DNA from: Candidatus Altimarinota bacterium | GTDB lineage: Bacteria > Patescibacteriota > Gracilibacteria > BD1-5 > UBA6164 | NCBI GenBank assembly: GCA_028688895.1 | Contig: JAQTXG010000002.1 | Location: forward strand, 62,001-126,000 | Direction of reading: 5' to 3' | DNA length: 64,000 nucleotides | Shown here: positions 1-13,000 of the stretch, piece after piece | Layout: every line of letters starts with the position of its first letter | Numbering within the stretch: position 1 is the stretch's first letter | Program-made: the position numbers and the translations under genes | The notes under the pieces: generated by a model | Told to the model about the DNA's origin: nothing | What the model saw: the letters and a program-made list of their open reading frames with translations, nothing else | Databases searched by the model: none

Positions 1-80
1 TTGTTAAATCTGTATAACAATATATATTATAGAACTGTATTGTTGTTGGATTATCAGTGGTAAAATAATGTTTTAAAAAA

Positions 81-113
81 CTCCCAAACAATTTAATGTT
101 TGGGAGTTTTTTT
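81..113. terminator. Rho-independent terminator
   Basis: A 10-bp perfect stem (81-90 with 97-106) is followed by seven T on the plus strand and preceded by six A, so it could work in both directions. It ends a plus-strand gene that lies off the left edge. The stretch 114-214 shows nothing else. Confidence 0.85.
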
Positions 114-214
114 GTGTTATATATGCTAGTTATATATTTTACAAATTTTTAATTAACTGTGTGTCTAAATATATGGGGACTTGACAATAGTTAAGTATGT
201 GATAAGATAAGAAT

Positions 215-841
215 TTAATTATTTAAATAATATTTATTAAAAAAATCATCAATACACCCTATATTTAATTTACTATTTATTTCACTTTTTGTTTTATTAT
301 CTATAGTAAAATTATTTACACTTTTATATTTGAAAAATGATTCTCAAAATTTTGATATATTTTCCTGTGATTTATATTTATATGCAATAATATATCATTT
401 TCAATTATCAATACTTGCTATATAAAAACACTTTAAAAGAGGAAGAAATTCATCTTCTTTTTTATATTTGTTTATATAATCATTTATATCTTTTATATCA
501 AAATTATCATGATATGATAGTGTTTCAACTATTTTATTTTTTAGAGTATTTTGTCTTATATCAAGATTTTTTTCCATTTCTGGTATTGATATTTTGTATG
601 AGTATATATTAATAAAGTAAATAAATATAAAAATTAATAATATATTTAAACATAATAATATTTTTAATATGTGTTTATTATTTTTATATATTAACATAGG
701 AATTAACCATATAAATATGTATATTAACACAAAATATTTTTCAATTGTTCATATTTCTGTATCAATATAATATATATACAAAATAAGTGGAAATATAATT
801 CCTATTAGTAGTTTTATTATAAATAAAATTTTTTGTTTCAT
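215..841 (-). CDS. Membrane protein, possible partner of the RHS fragment
   Basis: A 208-residue protein with UGA read as Gly. The start MKQKILF is the first ATG in frame, and it ends with TAA. It has two to three hydrophobic segments in the first ~75 residues (positions about 5-22, 34-50, 57-75) and then a charged, Lys/Asn/Asp-rich domain of about 130 residues that probably faces one side of the membrane. I do not recognise a family. It starts three bases after the stop of the RHS-tip fragment on the same strand. In polymorphic toxin systems an immunity gene follows the toxin tip directly, so an immunity role is an inference from position only. Confidence 0.7.
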
Positions 842-844
842 AAA

Positions 845-2608
845 TTAATTATTATTAAATATCATATCATAAATTGGAATAACCATTTTATTATCAATAT
901 TCTTATGAGTAACTTCTTTTCATAGTAAAGTATCCATTTCAATATTTTTAATATTAGTATTGTTATTATTTTTTGATAAATCTAGTTCAGCTCAAAAATC
1001 TACATAATAATTTGTAGCCTTAGTGACATTCTTTTCTACATTATCTCTCATTAATGGTGATGCAATTTCTAATGTTATTAAATGATTAACATTTATATTT
1101 TCATCATTTAAGTAATTTGATAATAATACAGAATTATCTCATCAAAGACTATGTCAAACTATTATTATTTTATTATATTTATCTTTATTTTCTTTTATAT
1201 AATTTAGTGCTGGTAGTACTCCAGTGTCTTCATTAAAATCACCATAATATAGTTTAGTATCATATCATTTATTTCATTCAAACATGGATATTAAATCTGA
1301 TATTCAGTTGTCTACATAATGTCATTTAGGAACTTCTCATTTAGGAGCATATTTTTTAGGATTTCAAAATATATCCATTCATCATCATGCATATTCATGC
1401 TGCCATCCTGTAAATCAAATTATTAATGTTTTTCCTAATCCCCTCAAATCCTTATACATAACCCCATTATTCCCCACATAAGCATACAAATTAACATCAT
1501 CCTTTATATCAATCGGGTCTCTACTGATAAATCTTGCTAATTCTGGATTGTAGTATCTTGCTCTGTTGTAGTATAGTCATAATTCAGAATCATATTCTCT
1601 TCATGTGTATAGTCTAGTATTATCAAAACTATTATCTCATGATATTACTTTTGCTTTACCGAATACATCATAATCATACTCTACTATAGTATCTCAATTA
1701 TTATTTGTAAGTCAAACTATACTTCATAAATGATCTTTATGATAGTAGTATCTTTGTGAATTTTCTTCTAAAGATACTAGTTCATCTGTTCAGATTCAGT
1801 TTATATAGTCTCTTGTTTTAGTAGTATTTGTTGTAGTATCTGTTGTTGTTTCTTGTAGGATATTTTCATTAGATTACACATAGTTTATAACTTTTTCTGA
1901 TGTAGTTTTTTGAAATCTTCTATTTAATACATCATAGCTAAATTCTACTATTGTTTCATCTACTAAGTTTGTTGCTTTTACTAGTCTATTTTTGTAATCA
2001 TAGTAATATTTATACTTGTTATCTTGTTTTAGGTTTCAGTTGTTATCATATAAATAATCTATGTTTTCATTTGTCGTTACTAAGCTTCATGTGTATGTGA
2101 TTGTTGTAGTTGTTGTTTCTCATGTTCATGTTGTTGTACCACTTCATGTTTCAGTTGTTCAAGAACCTGTTTCTGTTGTACCACTTCCACTTTCTGTAGT
2201 TCTACTTCATGATTCAGTTGTTCAAGAACTTGTTTCAGTTGTTCCACTTGATGTTGTTGTTTCTATTATTTCTTGTAATTGGTAGCTTAGTATACTTCCA
2301 CTTAGTGTTGTATATTGGTTTAAGTTATTTGTTGCATAGTCATAGTTTGCTCAGCTTCATGTTGATTGATTGTAGCTATTTATTCTATTTCATAGATTAT
2401 CATAATCGAAACTTTCTAGTAGTGTTGTTGTGTTTGTATCTGTTATTTGTTTGATTCTGTAAATATCATCATATGAATATGTTTTATGGTTATCATTTGT
2501 GATATTTCATACTGCATCATATGTGTAATTATATGTTTTTAATCAATTGTTTAGGCTAGATGTTCTCATTAATTCATCATAGTAAACAATATATTGTGTA
2601 TTATATAT
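845..2608 (-). pseudogene. RHS/YD-repeat C-terminal fragment with GHSLGG hydrolase tip
   Basis: The open frame carries YD-repeat sequence, then the RHS core signature (YHKDHLGSIVGLT, then LGLYYNRARYYNPELARFISRDPI-like, split over 1480-1760). After the core it switches to a unique C-terminal domain of about 165 residues holding V-G-H-S-L-G-G at 1139-1159, the nucleophile elbow of alpha/beta hydrolases and lipases. Both glycines after Leu and the one before His are UGA. The gene is damaged: an in-frame TAA lies at 1874-1876, and the frame closes upstream with no N-terminus or export signal, butting onto an unrelated membrane-protein gene. A Ser/Thr/Gly/Glu-rich repetitive linker lies at about 2060-2280. 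It is best read as a remnant or displaced RHS tip cassette; the domain downstream of the TAA is still intact as an open frame. Confidence 0.8.
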
Positions 2609-3227
2609 TTAAATATATAAAGTATCAAAATATAACTACCATAAATAGTATAACTGGTAATAAATATATAGATATTTTGCAAAATGAATTGTTTATATTT
2701 TCTAAGTGAATCCATTTAGTTTCACTAAATAAAAACACTACTCCCTTTCACTCAATATATGCTAAATTCCAAATCATTCAAGCAAATAAATAGAAAAATG
2801 GTGATAACAATAAGTTAGAAAATGCAGTGAGTGGATATTCTCATAATAAATACAAGTATACATACAAATCATAAAACCAAGCAGATGAAAAAAATAACAA
2901 AATAATAGAGATATAAAACTCGCTAAAATTTTTATTTATTCATCTAATATATCTAAAAATAGCTCATACACTATAAGGTGCTGTATAATAAGTTAATATA
3001 CTCATTATTATAGTTTCAGGAATATCCCAAGTGGGGTCCAATCACAAATCAGCAATGATACAAAGTAATATAAATGCTATAAAAAATATGACTATTTTCC
3101 ACTTTTTAAGTAAGAAATTTACATATTCTATTTTAAAAAGTAGTAAAGTTTTTCTGTTTATGAATATAGATATTAGTCATATAAATACTAATATTATCCA
3201 AGATATCAAATATATATATATTAACAT
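2601..3227 (-). CDS. Multi-pass membrane protein, unknown
   Basis: A 208-residue, strongly hydrophobic protein with about five predicted membrane segments (residues ~1-23, 43-60, 75-85, 107-125, 143-160, 190-207) and short polar loops. It starts at ATG two bases after the preceding small gene and ends with TAA. It contains several UGA=Gly codons. No family recognised. It belongs to a tight minus-strand cluster (3939 to 215) of small membrane proteins around the RHS fragment, and its 3' end overlaps the open frame of that fragment by 8 bases. Confidence 0.65.
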
Positions 3228-3229
3228 TT

Positions 3230-3367
3230 TTATGAATTATTTTTAATATCAATGTTCATATCTATTTTCATTACTTCAATAAAAGTGTAAGAAATTAGTA
3301 GTGATGAAATTATTATAAAAAATATAAATAATAATATTTTTATAATCTTAATTTTTAATTTACTCAT
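3230..3367 (-). CDS. Small single-pass membrane peptide
   Basis: A 45-residue frame with a Lys-rich start and one hydrophobic helix (residues ~8-28), then a polar tail. Its ATG overlaps the stop codon of the upstream gene by one base, and its stop lies two bases before the next ATG. This tight packing supports translation in an operon. Function unknown. Confidence 0.5.
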   Translation of the reverse strand: MSKLKIKIIKILLFIFFIIISSLLISYTFIEVMKIDMNIDIKNNS

Positions 3368-3939
3368 TAGTTTTTGTTATCATTAATAATTATCTCAGGC
3401 TCTAATTCATATCATTTGGTAAAATCACTTACTTTGAAATCTTGTGAATAAATTTCTTTATTATTATAATATCATTTTACTTCAAAATTTTTATCTTCTA
3501 AAATTCAATATTCTCCTCATCAAAAAATATAAATTCATGTATTATAATCATTTGATATTTTTGTATTTAGAGAATTATCGAATTTATAAATTGGCTCTAT
3601 TTTTATATCTATATCTCTACCAGTAATATTCTTTATTGTTATTAATTGATAATTCGGAAAACTATTATAAGTATACCAATAGTTGCATGATATAAATAAA
3701 AAACTTAATATAATTACTAATTTTCACAATATTCATTTATTAATTAAAATAAAAGTTATTGTATAAAATATTATAAAAGTTATTATTAGTTTAATGATTG
3801 AATCTAATAAAATTTCTTTTAATCAAAACACATATCATCATTTAAATAGAAAAATATAAAGAATTAATGTAGAAATAATGTACAAAACAAACCAAACTAT
3901 TAATAAAGAATAGAATATTTTTTTATTAAATAATTTCAT
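3367..3939 (-). CDS. Membrane protein with extracytoplasmic domain, unknown
   Basis: 190 residues: three hydrophobic segments in the first ~85 residues, then a Cys-Asn-Tyr sequence resembling the start of an exported domain, and about 110 polar residues with several Gly (mostly UGA). It starts with ATG and ends with a TAA that overlaps the following ATG. First gene of the minus-strand membrane-protein cluster. No family recognised. Confidence 0.6.
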
Positions 3940-3983
3940 AATACTGAATTAAATACTATATTAGACTTTCCAACCTATTCTAT

Positions 3984-4022
3984 CAAAAAAAGTAGCAAAT
4001 CAAAATTGATTGCTACTTTTTT
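3984..4022. terminator. Bidirectional terminator
   Basis: An inverted repeat (agtagcaa at 3991-3998 with ttgctact at 4010-4017, inner atcaa/ttgat) is flanked by an A-run on the left and a T-run on the right. It separates the giant gene (minus, ending 4093) from the membrane-protein cluster (minus, starting 3939). Confidence 0.75.
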
Positions 4023-4026
4023 CCTA

Positions 4027-4063
4027 TCCCCCCTACTTACTAGGGAGGGGGTTAGGGGGTGGG
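4027..4063 (-). repeat. GC-rich palindromic repeat, family A, intergenic copy
   Basis: A C-run/G-run element of about 37 bases whose reverse complement reads CCCACCCCCTAACCCCCTCC followed by a short loop and a G-run. Related copies lie at 24071-24105, 40060-40095 and 42795-42827. Its GC content stands out sharply from the AT-rich surroundings. Confidence 0.75.
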
Positions 4064-4092
4064 CTATTTACGCCCTATTGTTTGGATGGTTT

Positions 4093-7000
4093 TTACCTCA
4101 TCAAATAATCACTATCCAAAATAAACATCAATTTTCATATTTCCCTGTTGAAGCGAGTGTCTATTAATCTAAAATACCAGTTTTTTTCATTTGCTATGTA
4201 TTGTATATCGTAGAACTCGTTTAAGTTGTTTATTCTTCAATCATTAAAAATTGTGAACAACTCATTTTTTGCTAGATCAGAGAGTCTGTAAATAGACAAT
4301 GCTCATGGATTGTAGTCTAGTGTTTCAGGTATAGTGTAGTATCAGTAGTTTGCTTGATTTGTAGGTAGATAGTATATTCATCTATCTTTTACATCATCAA
4401 AATTGTCTACTACATTTACTTTTGTGACTTCTTGCATTTGTACATATTGGTAAAAGATGTCTTTTGCATTGTCGCTAAGTATTATTTTTGGAAACACTGA
4501 ATCATTTTTACTATTCGTACTAGATAATACTCTAGTTTGAAGTGTAGAATCTGATAGAGTTATTTTTCAAGTATGTTCATCTACAGATGCGATTTGTTGT
4601 CATTCTCTGTATAGTTTTAATCAACTACCTGATCATGATACATTGAAATCGTATTTTCCTGTATCTGTTTTGGATTTTAGAAAACCTGTTTCATCTTGTA
4701 GACTAGTAACAACTCATCATCTAAATCTATATAGATTTACTGGCTCATCAGTCAGATCTTCATTTAGTTTTCAATCTACTTTTCAGTTATTGTAATCTAT
4801 AATACTTGGTTTAGGTGAATATACTTCTAAATCTACTTCTTTGTATCAAGCATTGTTGTTTTGATCTATCAGAGTAAATCATATCTTTTTCTTGAAAATA
4901 TTATCAAATTTTCATATATCTAGTTTGAGAGATAATAGAGAATAATTTATATTTACTTTGTTTTTGTATTCTCAGTCTATCAATCAATCATCATCATTTC
5001 TAGTATTTCAATCTCAATCAGTATCTAGTGTCAAGTCCATATCTACTATCACTTTTTTTACATTTTTTATTCATGAATCTTCATAAATATATGGTGTTAA
5101 GTCTATGGTCTTTTTTTGGTATACTGGTACTCTGATTGTTCAAATACTCAATTCTGGAGCCAATCTATCTGACTCTTTTTGTGGAGAAAGAAGTATTTGG
5201 CTAGATAATGTACCATTTAAATTGTTTTTGAAAGAGTTTATTTTCGCATAATAGAAATCATTTTCTCTATACAATCTGATATAGTAATCACTAGTTTGGT
5301 ATCATAAGTTGTACAATTCCCAAGACGATGTTTCAGAAAAATCTAGTCACAATTCAGAACCATCATAGTATTGTAAATCTACATATGATTGTTCAGACAA
5401 ATCACTACTTGTTCATGTGTATGTGATTTTTGAACCTGGAAAAAGTGGTTTACCTAGTAGGTTTCTGATACTTGCTCACTCGAAAAATTGATCTTTTGAT
5501 CATGCTATGTATGCACTTCCAGAAATTCAAACTATTTTTATATCATTGTAGAATTGAATATTTTGGTTTGCTCATATGCTTGTAGATTTCACTGTAGTAT
5601 CGGATACACTTTCATCTATATAGTTTATAGAGTAAGAATTTGCTCATGCATATAGTTTGGTTCCTTTTGTGAGATTTACTACATTGTTTGCTTCTAAATC
5701 TGTTTTGATATTTATTAGCTCTTTTGTCTGTAGTTTGACTCATTTTAAGTTTCAAACATTTTTCATATATGCTAGATTGTTTCTCTTTGTGAACAACTCG
5801 TTTTTGCTTACTATTGTAGTGTCGTCTATAGCTGAAATAGCATCAACTATATCTCTCTTTATAGCTAGTGGTCTATAGTTTGGATTGTCTAGATTAGACG
5901 ATTTGTCTACTAGTTGATAAAATCATAATCTATAGTTGTGAACTGTATTATCAGTAGAAGCAGAAAATCAGAAATTGATTCTACCGTTTGCACTTGTTAC
6001 TTCACGAGCATTGTTTACTTGATCGAAAAATTTATCTCAATTAAAGAATTTGTTATCTCCTGATTTAATGGTAATAGGATTTGTAGTTACATATGATTTT
6101 GTAGGTTTTTGTGTCAGATTTTCTTTCAAAAATAATTCACCATTTACAAAATAAAACATATCTTCATCACTATCCCCATCTATATCTATAGATTTTGTTT
6201 CTTCATTTCAGTCCAACTCATCCAAATAATCAAACAATCTATATGAAGTGTTTCATTCTAGTATATATAGTCATTTGTATTTATAACTATATGGTGAACT
6301 AGCTTGTGCTTGACAAGAATTTTGAGCACTTGTATCATTATTTGTAAAAGTATCTACTGCTGCTAATAGTTTATCACTTACAGCTATTGAGTTTGGATTT
6401 TGAACTGATTGTAGATTTGAAATATTTGAAGAGTTTGTAGCTACTGAAGCTAATAAATCACTGTTTAGAGTTGAGACTTCATTTGAATAGTTAGCATTCC
6501 TATTTGCTAATCATTCAGAATATTTTTGTAGAGGAGTATTTATAGAATTCATCAAATCTTTTGAATATTGTTGTAATTCTTGTTTTGTACCATCTCATTC
6601 TCAATCTATCAATTTTTTGGCAGTTTCTATGAATTTATCATTGTACTTAGATAATGTCTGGTTGTAAGAATCGATTTTGTTTGTATCTGTAGATCATACT
6701 TTTGTAATTATTGGCTTTTTTCAGTATGAATCTAATTGTTTTTTCAATTCTTTGTTTAGGATTATCTCTGTATTGATAATATCTTTTACTGCGTCAAATT
6801 TTTCTGTGTTGTTGTCTTGCAACTCTTTTATCAATCTATCTTCGTTTGAATATGTTAGATTGTTTGTTTGTTGCCACAATTCCCTCACTTTGTCTAGTTT
6901 TGGATCAGAAGTAATAGTTTTTGATGCTAGAGCTTTATTTATAAGTTGTTTAAACTCAGCATTGTCCACTGTTACATCTTTGTTTTTGTCTATCACTGTC

Positions 7001-10000
7001 GCTAGATGTTGTATATCTGTAGAGACTTTTTGTGCTAGTATTTTTTGTAGATTGTATTTTATATCTGCTTTTCAGACACTACCGTCTACTCAACTTGGTC
7101 AAACATCTATGTCTAGATTTGAAGGAACTGTTCCAGCTGGAACGATATCTCTCATATCTAAGTTGTTTGGATTTATGTTGAATATATTTGTAAAATCATT
7201 TGAAAATGCGTTTATAGGCATAGCTATTTGTCTAGCCATTTCTACTATAAAATCTGCTTCAAATTCTAGATTTACATATGTACTTACTTTTATAGCATCT
7301 ACAAATGGAAATGAAAACTCTGGCATAGTAGCTTCAAAGAAATCAAATCATAGATAACCTGTTCTTTCTGTTAAAAATGCGATTTGATCACCGGCTCTCC
7401 ACTCTGGATGTAGAGGGGAAGACTTCAATATACACATTGCTTTAGTTATTAGTTTTATAATATCAACTATAACTTCTATAGATGAAAGCAATTTAGGTAG
7501 TTTTGGTGGTGGTGGTAAATCTGGTAATTCTACTCTAGGAAGTGATGGTAAATCTGGAAGAGTAGGTATTTGAAGTGTAGGTAATACTGGTAAACTAGGT
7601 AATTGTAGTTGAGCAGTAATATCTATACTAGGCACTTTTGGTAAATATATATTTGGTAGATTTGGTAGAATAATAGGTTTTGAATTTAGATTGTACTCTG
7701 GTAGAGTAACTCTTAATCAAGCTCTAATATTGTGTAAATCTAGTATAATATCTGGCCATTTTGGAAACCTAATAATAGGTATCTTTGGCATAATCAAATC
7801 TATCAAAGAAAACTCTTCTTCTAGGGCATCTTGTCTCTCATTTTTACAGTCGTGACATTCTTGTTCATAATCCAAAAACACATCTACTAGTAATTGCCAA
7901 GATTTTAGCACAGATTTAATCAAAATATATAACTCTACCCAAGCTTTGAATCTGATACCATTTTTCCCTATCCGTCATCCTAGTATATATGAAAGAGTAT
8001 CTATGTTACATAGTATTTGTTCTAGATATACTTGTTTTCATGTAACTAGTTTATTGATATTTTCAGGTATTTGTTTATACGATTTTATCACATCCATATT
8101 TGATCTAAGCGAGCTTATTAATCAGTTTGCATTGCTCAAAAATTGTACTCATGCTTTTCTAGAAAGTTCATTTTCTTGTTCACAAGCTTTTTGTGCATCT
8201 GGATCTGTATATTTACAAGCTTTTCATAATGACCATGCTTCTCAAGCTGTACTCACTTCTTGTTCCCGCTGTTCTAGTGTAGATTCCCGTGAATAAAGTG
8301 CTTTGTCTATCTCTGCTTCTGAAATCCATGGCACTGTAATATTTACTGTTTCTTGATCCAAGTATACAAGTGGTGTAGAACCTATAAATTCATAAGCTTC
8401 TTTTATACCAGAATTTACTTTTTTTGCATATCAATCAACAGTAGCATTTCAAGTAAGTTCGTTGTCTATAGACAGTGCATCTGCACCAAATCTATCTGCA
8501 TTTCCGCTTTTTAATCACCAATCAGAATCAAATATTCATGAAAAATCTGGTAGTATCACAAACAAAGTAGGAAAATCTGTAAGTTTATTTGCGATTTCTT
8601 CTATTTGTCTAGTAACCCAATCCATTAACCAACTAGGAAATGGACTGATTCTTCTCATATTTATTTTTACTATATCTTCAAAGTTTCAATCTAGCATTCA
8701 AGCTACATCTACACTCACAGCTATATCTGAGTCTCATCAAGCTCTAAATAATGGTGTAATAGGAGTTTCAGAGAAATCTCATGGTAAAAAATCAAATGCT
8801 TGTTCTACTGGTCATTTTTGAGCTTCTTTTAAGTAAACTCAAATCTTTTCTTTGTTTGGTGGATTTAAATTGAATTCCAATTTATCACAATTTCAGTTGA
8901 TAATACCATATGATCAATCTGCTGAATACATAGGTATACCTGTAGATGCTGGATCTCAATCTGAACCATCTCATGCACATCCAAATGTTTTTTTAGCTAC
9001 TACTATACAGTTTCATCCTGGTACAAGTGGGGCTACTGACTCTGGTATAGTGACTCATGCTACAGATGCTGGTCATCAGAAACATATAGCTGTTCACATT
9101 CAACCTGTAAGAGTAGGTGTTATAAATAATCTAAAGTAATTTGTTGGATTATCAATTCATAACATTCATCAAGCTCATTTTCCTGAACATCATGTAGAAT
9201 TAACTGAAGTAGGCCAAACAGTAGGTACACAAACAGGTCATACTTGCATCCAAGTATTCATTGAAAATATTGGTAATCATTCATCCACAATTAATCAATC
9301 TCAAATTGTTTCTCACATAAAAACAGGATCTCATCATGGTGCTAGTGGTGCCCAGTTTAATGGTGAAGCAAAACATGATTCATTTCCAAATCAACAATTT
9401 AGTCATTTAACTATATTGTCAACTTGTTGTAAAGCATCATCTACTTTTGAAGTCATTCATCATAGATCTAAAGTGATACTTCAATCCATATCAAAATTGT
9501 CTTCTTCGTTTGGTAAACCGTCTGAATCATTGTCTTTATATATTTCTGCCAATTTTTCTTTTGAGTATTGTTTTGCTTGATCTATATTTTCTGGTTTTGT
9601 CAGTTTATCTATATAGTCAGGTACTCCGTTTCAATCTGAATCAAAAGTATTTTGTTCTATGTGTGATGGTAGTTTAATTTTTTCTTCATCACAAGTAGGT
9701 GCTTTTGTTCATTTTTCGTATGTTTTAGGATTAGTTGATCTATATATTTCTATAGCATCACTACAATTTTTGTTGTCTGGTTTCAAGATAATATCACCGT
9801 ATTTATCATCTCAGATTTCTCAGTTTTCAAATAATCATACTTGTAGGTTTCCATATTTAAGTGGTCTAACTTTTGTTTCGTATGTGTATTTGATTGATCA
9901 ATTTAATGGTATGTCGAAGTTGTCAATCATATAATTGTAACCACTTTCTCAATCATATATATCAAAGTCAGTTTGAGATTCAAATGAATTTTTATTTAAT

Positions 10001-13000
10001 TCAAATACTTGTGGTACTTGTTCTGCATATACTACATTGTTCAATCTCTTGTTTGATGTATTTGTAAGTGTTACTTCAACTTGGACTATATCATTTGATG
10101 ATACAAATTTACCATTTGTGTCTATATATCTCTTTTCTACTTTTAGTCCACTATATTCACTGTATTCACTTTTTTGAAAATATAGATTACCTCTATCGTC
10201 TGGAAATACTGTATCTCAGTTGATATAATCACTTGGATTTAAGTCAGTATTGTAATCTCAATATGGATATCTAACAAATAAATAAGAATCCATTTTTGAG
10301 TTTTGATTTTGTACCTGACTTGGTTGGTATAATCAGTCAAAATATACCAATCATCAATCATTTCTCACTCAGCTATCTAAAGTAATACCCTGCTCATTTG
10401 TTACTTTTAATTTGGTAAATTTTGGTTTTTCAGCAATAGATCAACCATAAAAAATATTTACCTCTCAAAAATCATCTAGTGTAACTATATCATCTATACC
10501 ATCATTATCCATATCATACTTCTCTGCCCTAACTATTTTTCAACTCAATCCAAAATCGCTAGAAAGAGAAATCCTTTCAAAGTTTTTGTTTACATTGTTT
10601 AGTAAGTATGGTTTTCAATCATCTGATACAAAAAATATATCATCATAATTGTCTCATGTGAAATCTCATGTTTTTATTAAATCACTTGCTCATAAATCAG
10701 CTAAAAATGCTAGATTTCACAGATCTACAAAATTGCCATCTACTGATTTGTTTTCTAGTAGTTTCAGATGATTATCGTTTTTGATAAGTAATACATCAGT
10801 TTTGGAGTCATTGTTGTAATCAAATGTCTCATAAGAAGTGATATCTGTATCTGTAGAAAGCAATTTTCATATGCTTGAATCAAAACTTCTATCAGTATCT
10901 GTTTTTGGTAATTTTGCTTTTATTTGCTTTAAGCTCAGTACTGGATCTCATAGATTTATAACTGAAAAACTCATATAGTCTTTTACTGAATCTCAAACTG
11001 ATTTACCTGCAGCAAATTCTAGTAATGACTTGTTTCAAGCACTCCATCCTATTCATTGCTCATTTGAAAAGTTTTCTATTCAATACATATTGTCACTAGA
11101 AAAACTATTTAGTTTGTTATCAGAAGCAAATGGATCATTGTAGTAAAAGATTTTTGATTGATTGTTTGTGTTTCAGTTATTGTATGTACCATATGCTGAT
11201 GTTTTGAGTAATACCAATATAGAATTTTTAGTATTATCTATTTTTGAATCAAAGACATGATCCTCTGTCGATGTAGAAATAACTGGATTTATGAAATTGT
11301 ATCATAATTCTCAAATAATTTTTCAACCTGTTTTTATGTTGATAGACAAGTATTTACTAGTATTTTTTTTGTTGAATTCAAATTCTACTGATCAAAATCT
11401 GTTTATAGTTCAGTTTTCAGATATTTCAAATAGATTTTTACCGTATATATCTCTAAAAATCAGTTTACTATCAGCGAAATATACATTGTATTTATCCGAC
11501 ACTGATTTCATAGCAATAGAAGTTTGTTTTGCATCTATACATGAACTCAGGTTTGTTTCACAAGCTGATAATTTATTTGAATCATCAAAATTGTAAAATA
11601 TCTTTCAGATAAAAGTATTTAATGCTTGATTGTAGATATTTAATCCTAGCTTGTTATTTATAAAAGTAGGAAGTATAACTATGTCTTGAGTAAGATCTCT
11701 AGAAGTGTATAGAGTTTTTAGTCATCAATTGTTATTTAAATCCAATATATTGTTATATGAATATGGATTGTTTAATTGAGATGTGACTGCTAATGATCTA
11801 TTGTTTCTGTTGAATAATAGACTTCATGCTAGATAGTTTTTCTCATATATATCTCAATAGTTTGATCATAGCAAAGTAGTATAAAGTCAGTTGTATTTTT
11901 TTCATGACAACTTACTTTGATTCCAAAAATAGAATGTTTCTATTTTTAGTGCATTTTCTCCTACTCAATTTATAACTATGTCTTTTTCTCAGTTATTTAT
12001 AGTAAAACTATTTAGTGACAATGAAGGACTTGTTCATACTTTGAAATATGCAACTCCTGGATTGACTGTTCAGTAGATTTTGAAACTACTTGTTCACTCT
12101 TTTACTATGTCACTGTTTTTGTCTGATTTAATAATGGTAGAATATTGTTCCAAGATTTCTAAATCTAATGCTGTAGAATTGTCATTGAAAACTAGATTGT
12201 TATATCTATCTTTTAGTTCTACTTTTAGATTTGCAAATGCCGTAGATGAAGCTTCTATCTTGTTTTGTGATAGGTTCAAATCTAGCTTCATAGCCTTGTC
12301 TGGATAGATTGTTACATTTTTTTGTACAATGTTTTTTAGTCATTCTACTTGAAATTCTATAGGTATATTTTTACCAGCAACAGTCTTTGTTTTGAACTCT
12401 ACTTCTGCAACTCAATTTTTTAATTCAAAGTATGGATTTGTAGATTCTAAAAATATTGAATCAGCAGTAAGATATGCTCTAGAATCAAAATCAGTAAGTA
12501 TAGCTCAATTTTTGTTTCTAAGTGAAATCTCAAATTTGTATGTAGCACCTCATACTTTTATATCTCATGAAATAGGCTTAACTGTCAGATTTATGTCACT
12601 ATATACATCAACTGTTTTGTTTGTATTTGCCAGTTTGTTTCATTCATCATCTAAAACAGTTACATTTACAATACTTTTTCAACTTGTATTATTAGATTTC
12701 AGTCTAAATATTTTGTATCATTCGTATGTACTAGTAGTCAATTTATTTGATCAAGTATCTAAAAAGCTTACTGAGTTTCAATTTATCTTGAATTCTAAAT
12801 CATAAAAGTTTCATGATACTGGGTTTTGGTATTTATCATAGATAGTTACAAAATTTGTAGTGATATTTCATCATGTTTCTAGTACTGAAGTACCTAGTTT
12901 CATATCTACACTGTTTGGAACATCTGGTAGTAATTCTATATTTTTAACTGTTTTAAATCAATTTGCATCTGTGATTTCTAGACTATAACTTCATGCTGTT

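Noticed and set aside
2061-2454. Plus-strand hydrophobic frames opposite the RHS fragment
   Set aside because: They are antisense shadows of the repetitive Ser/Thr/Gly/Glu linker of the RHS frame.
6677-7357. 226-codon plus-strand frame
   Set aside because: It is antisense to the giant gene, whose phase and protein-like composition are continuous here.
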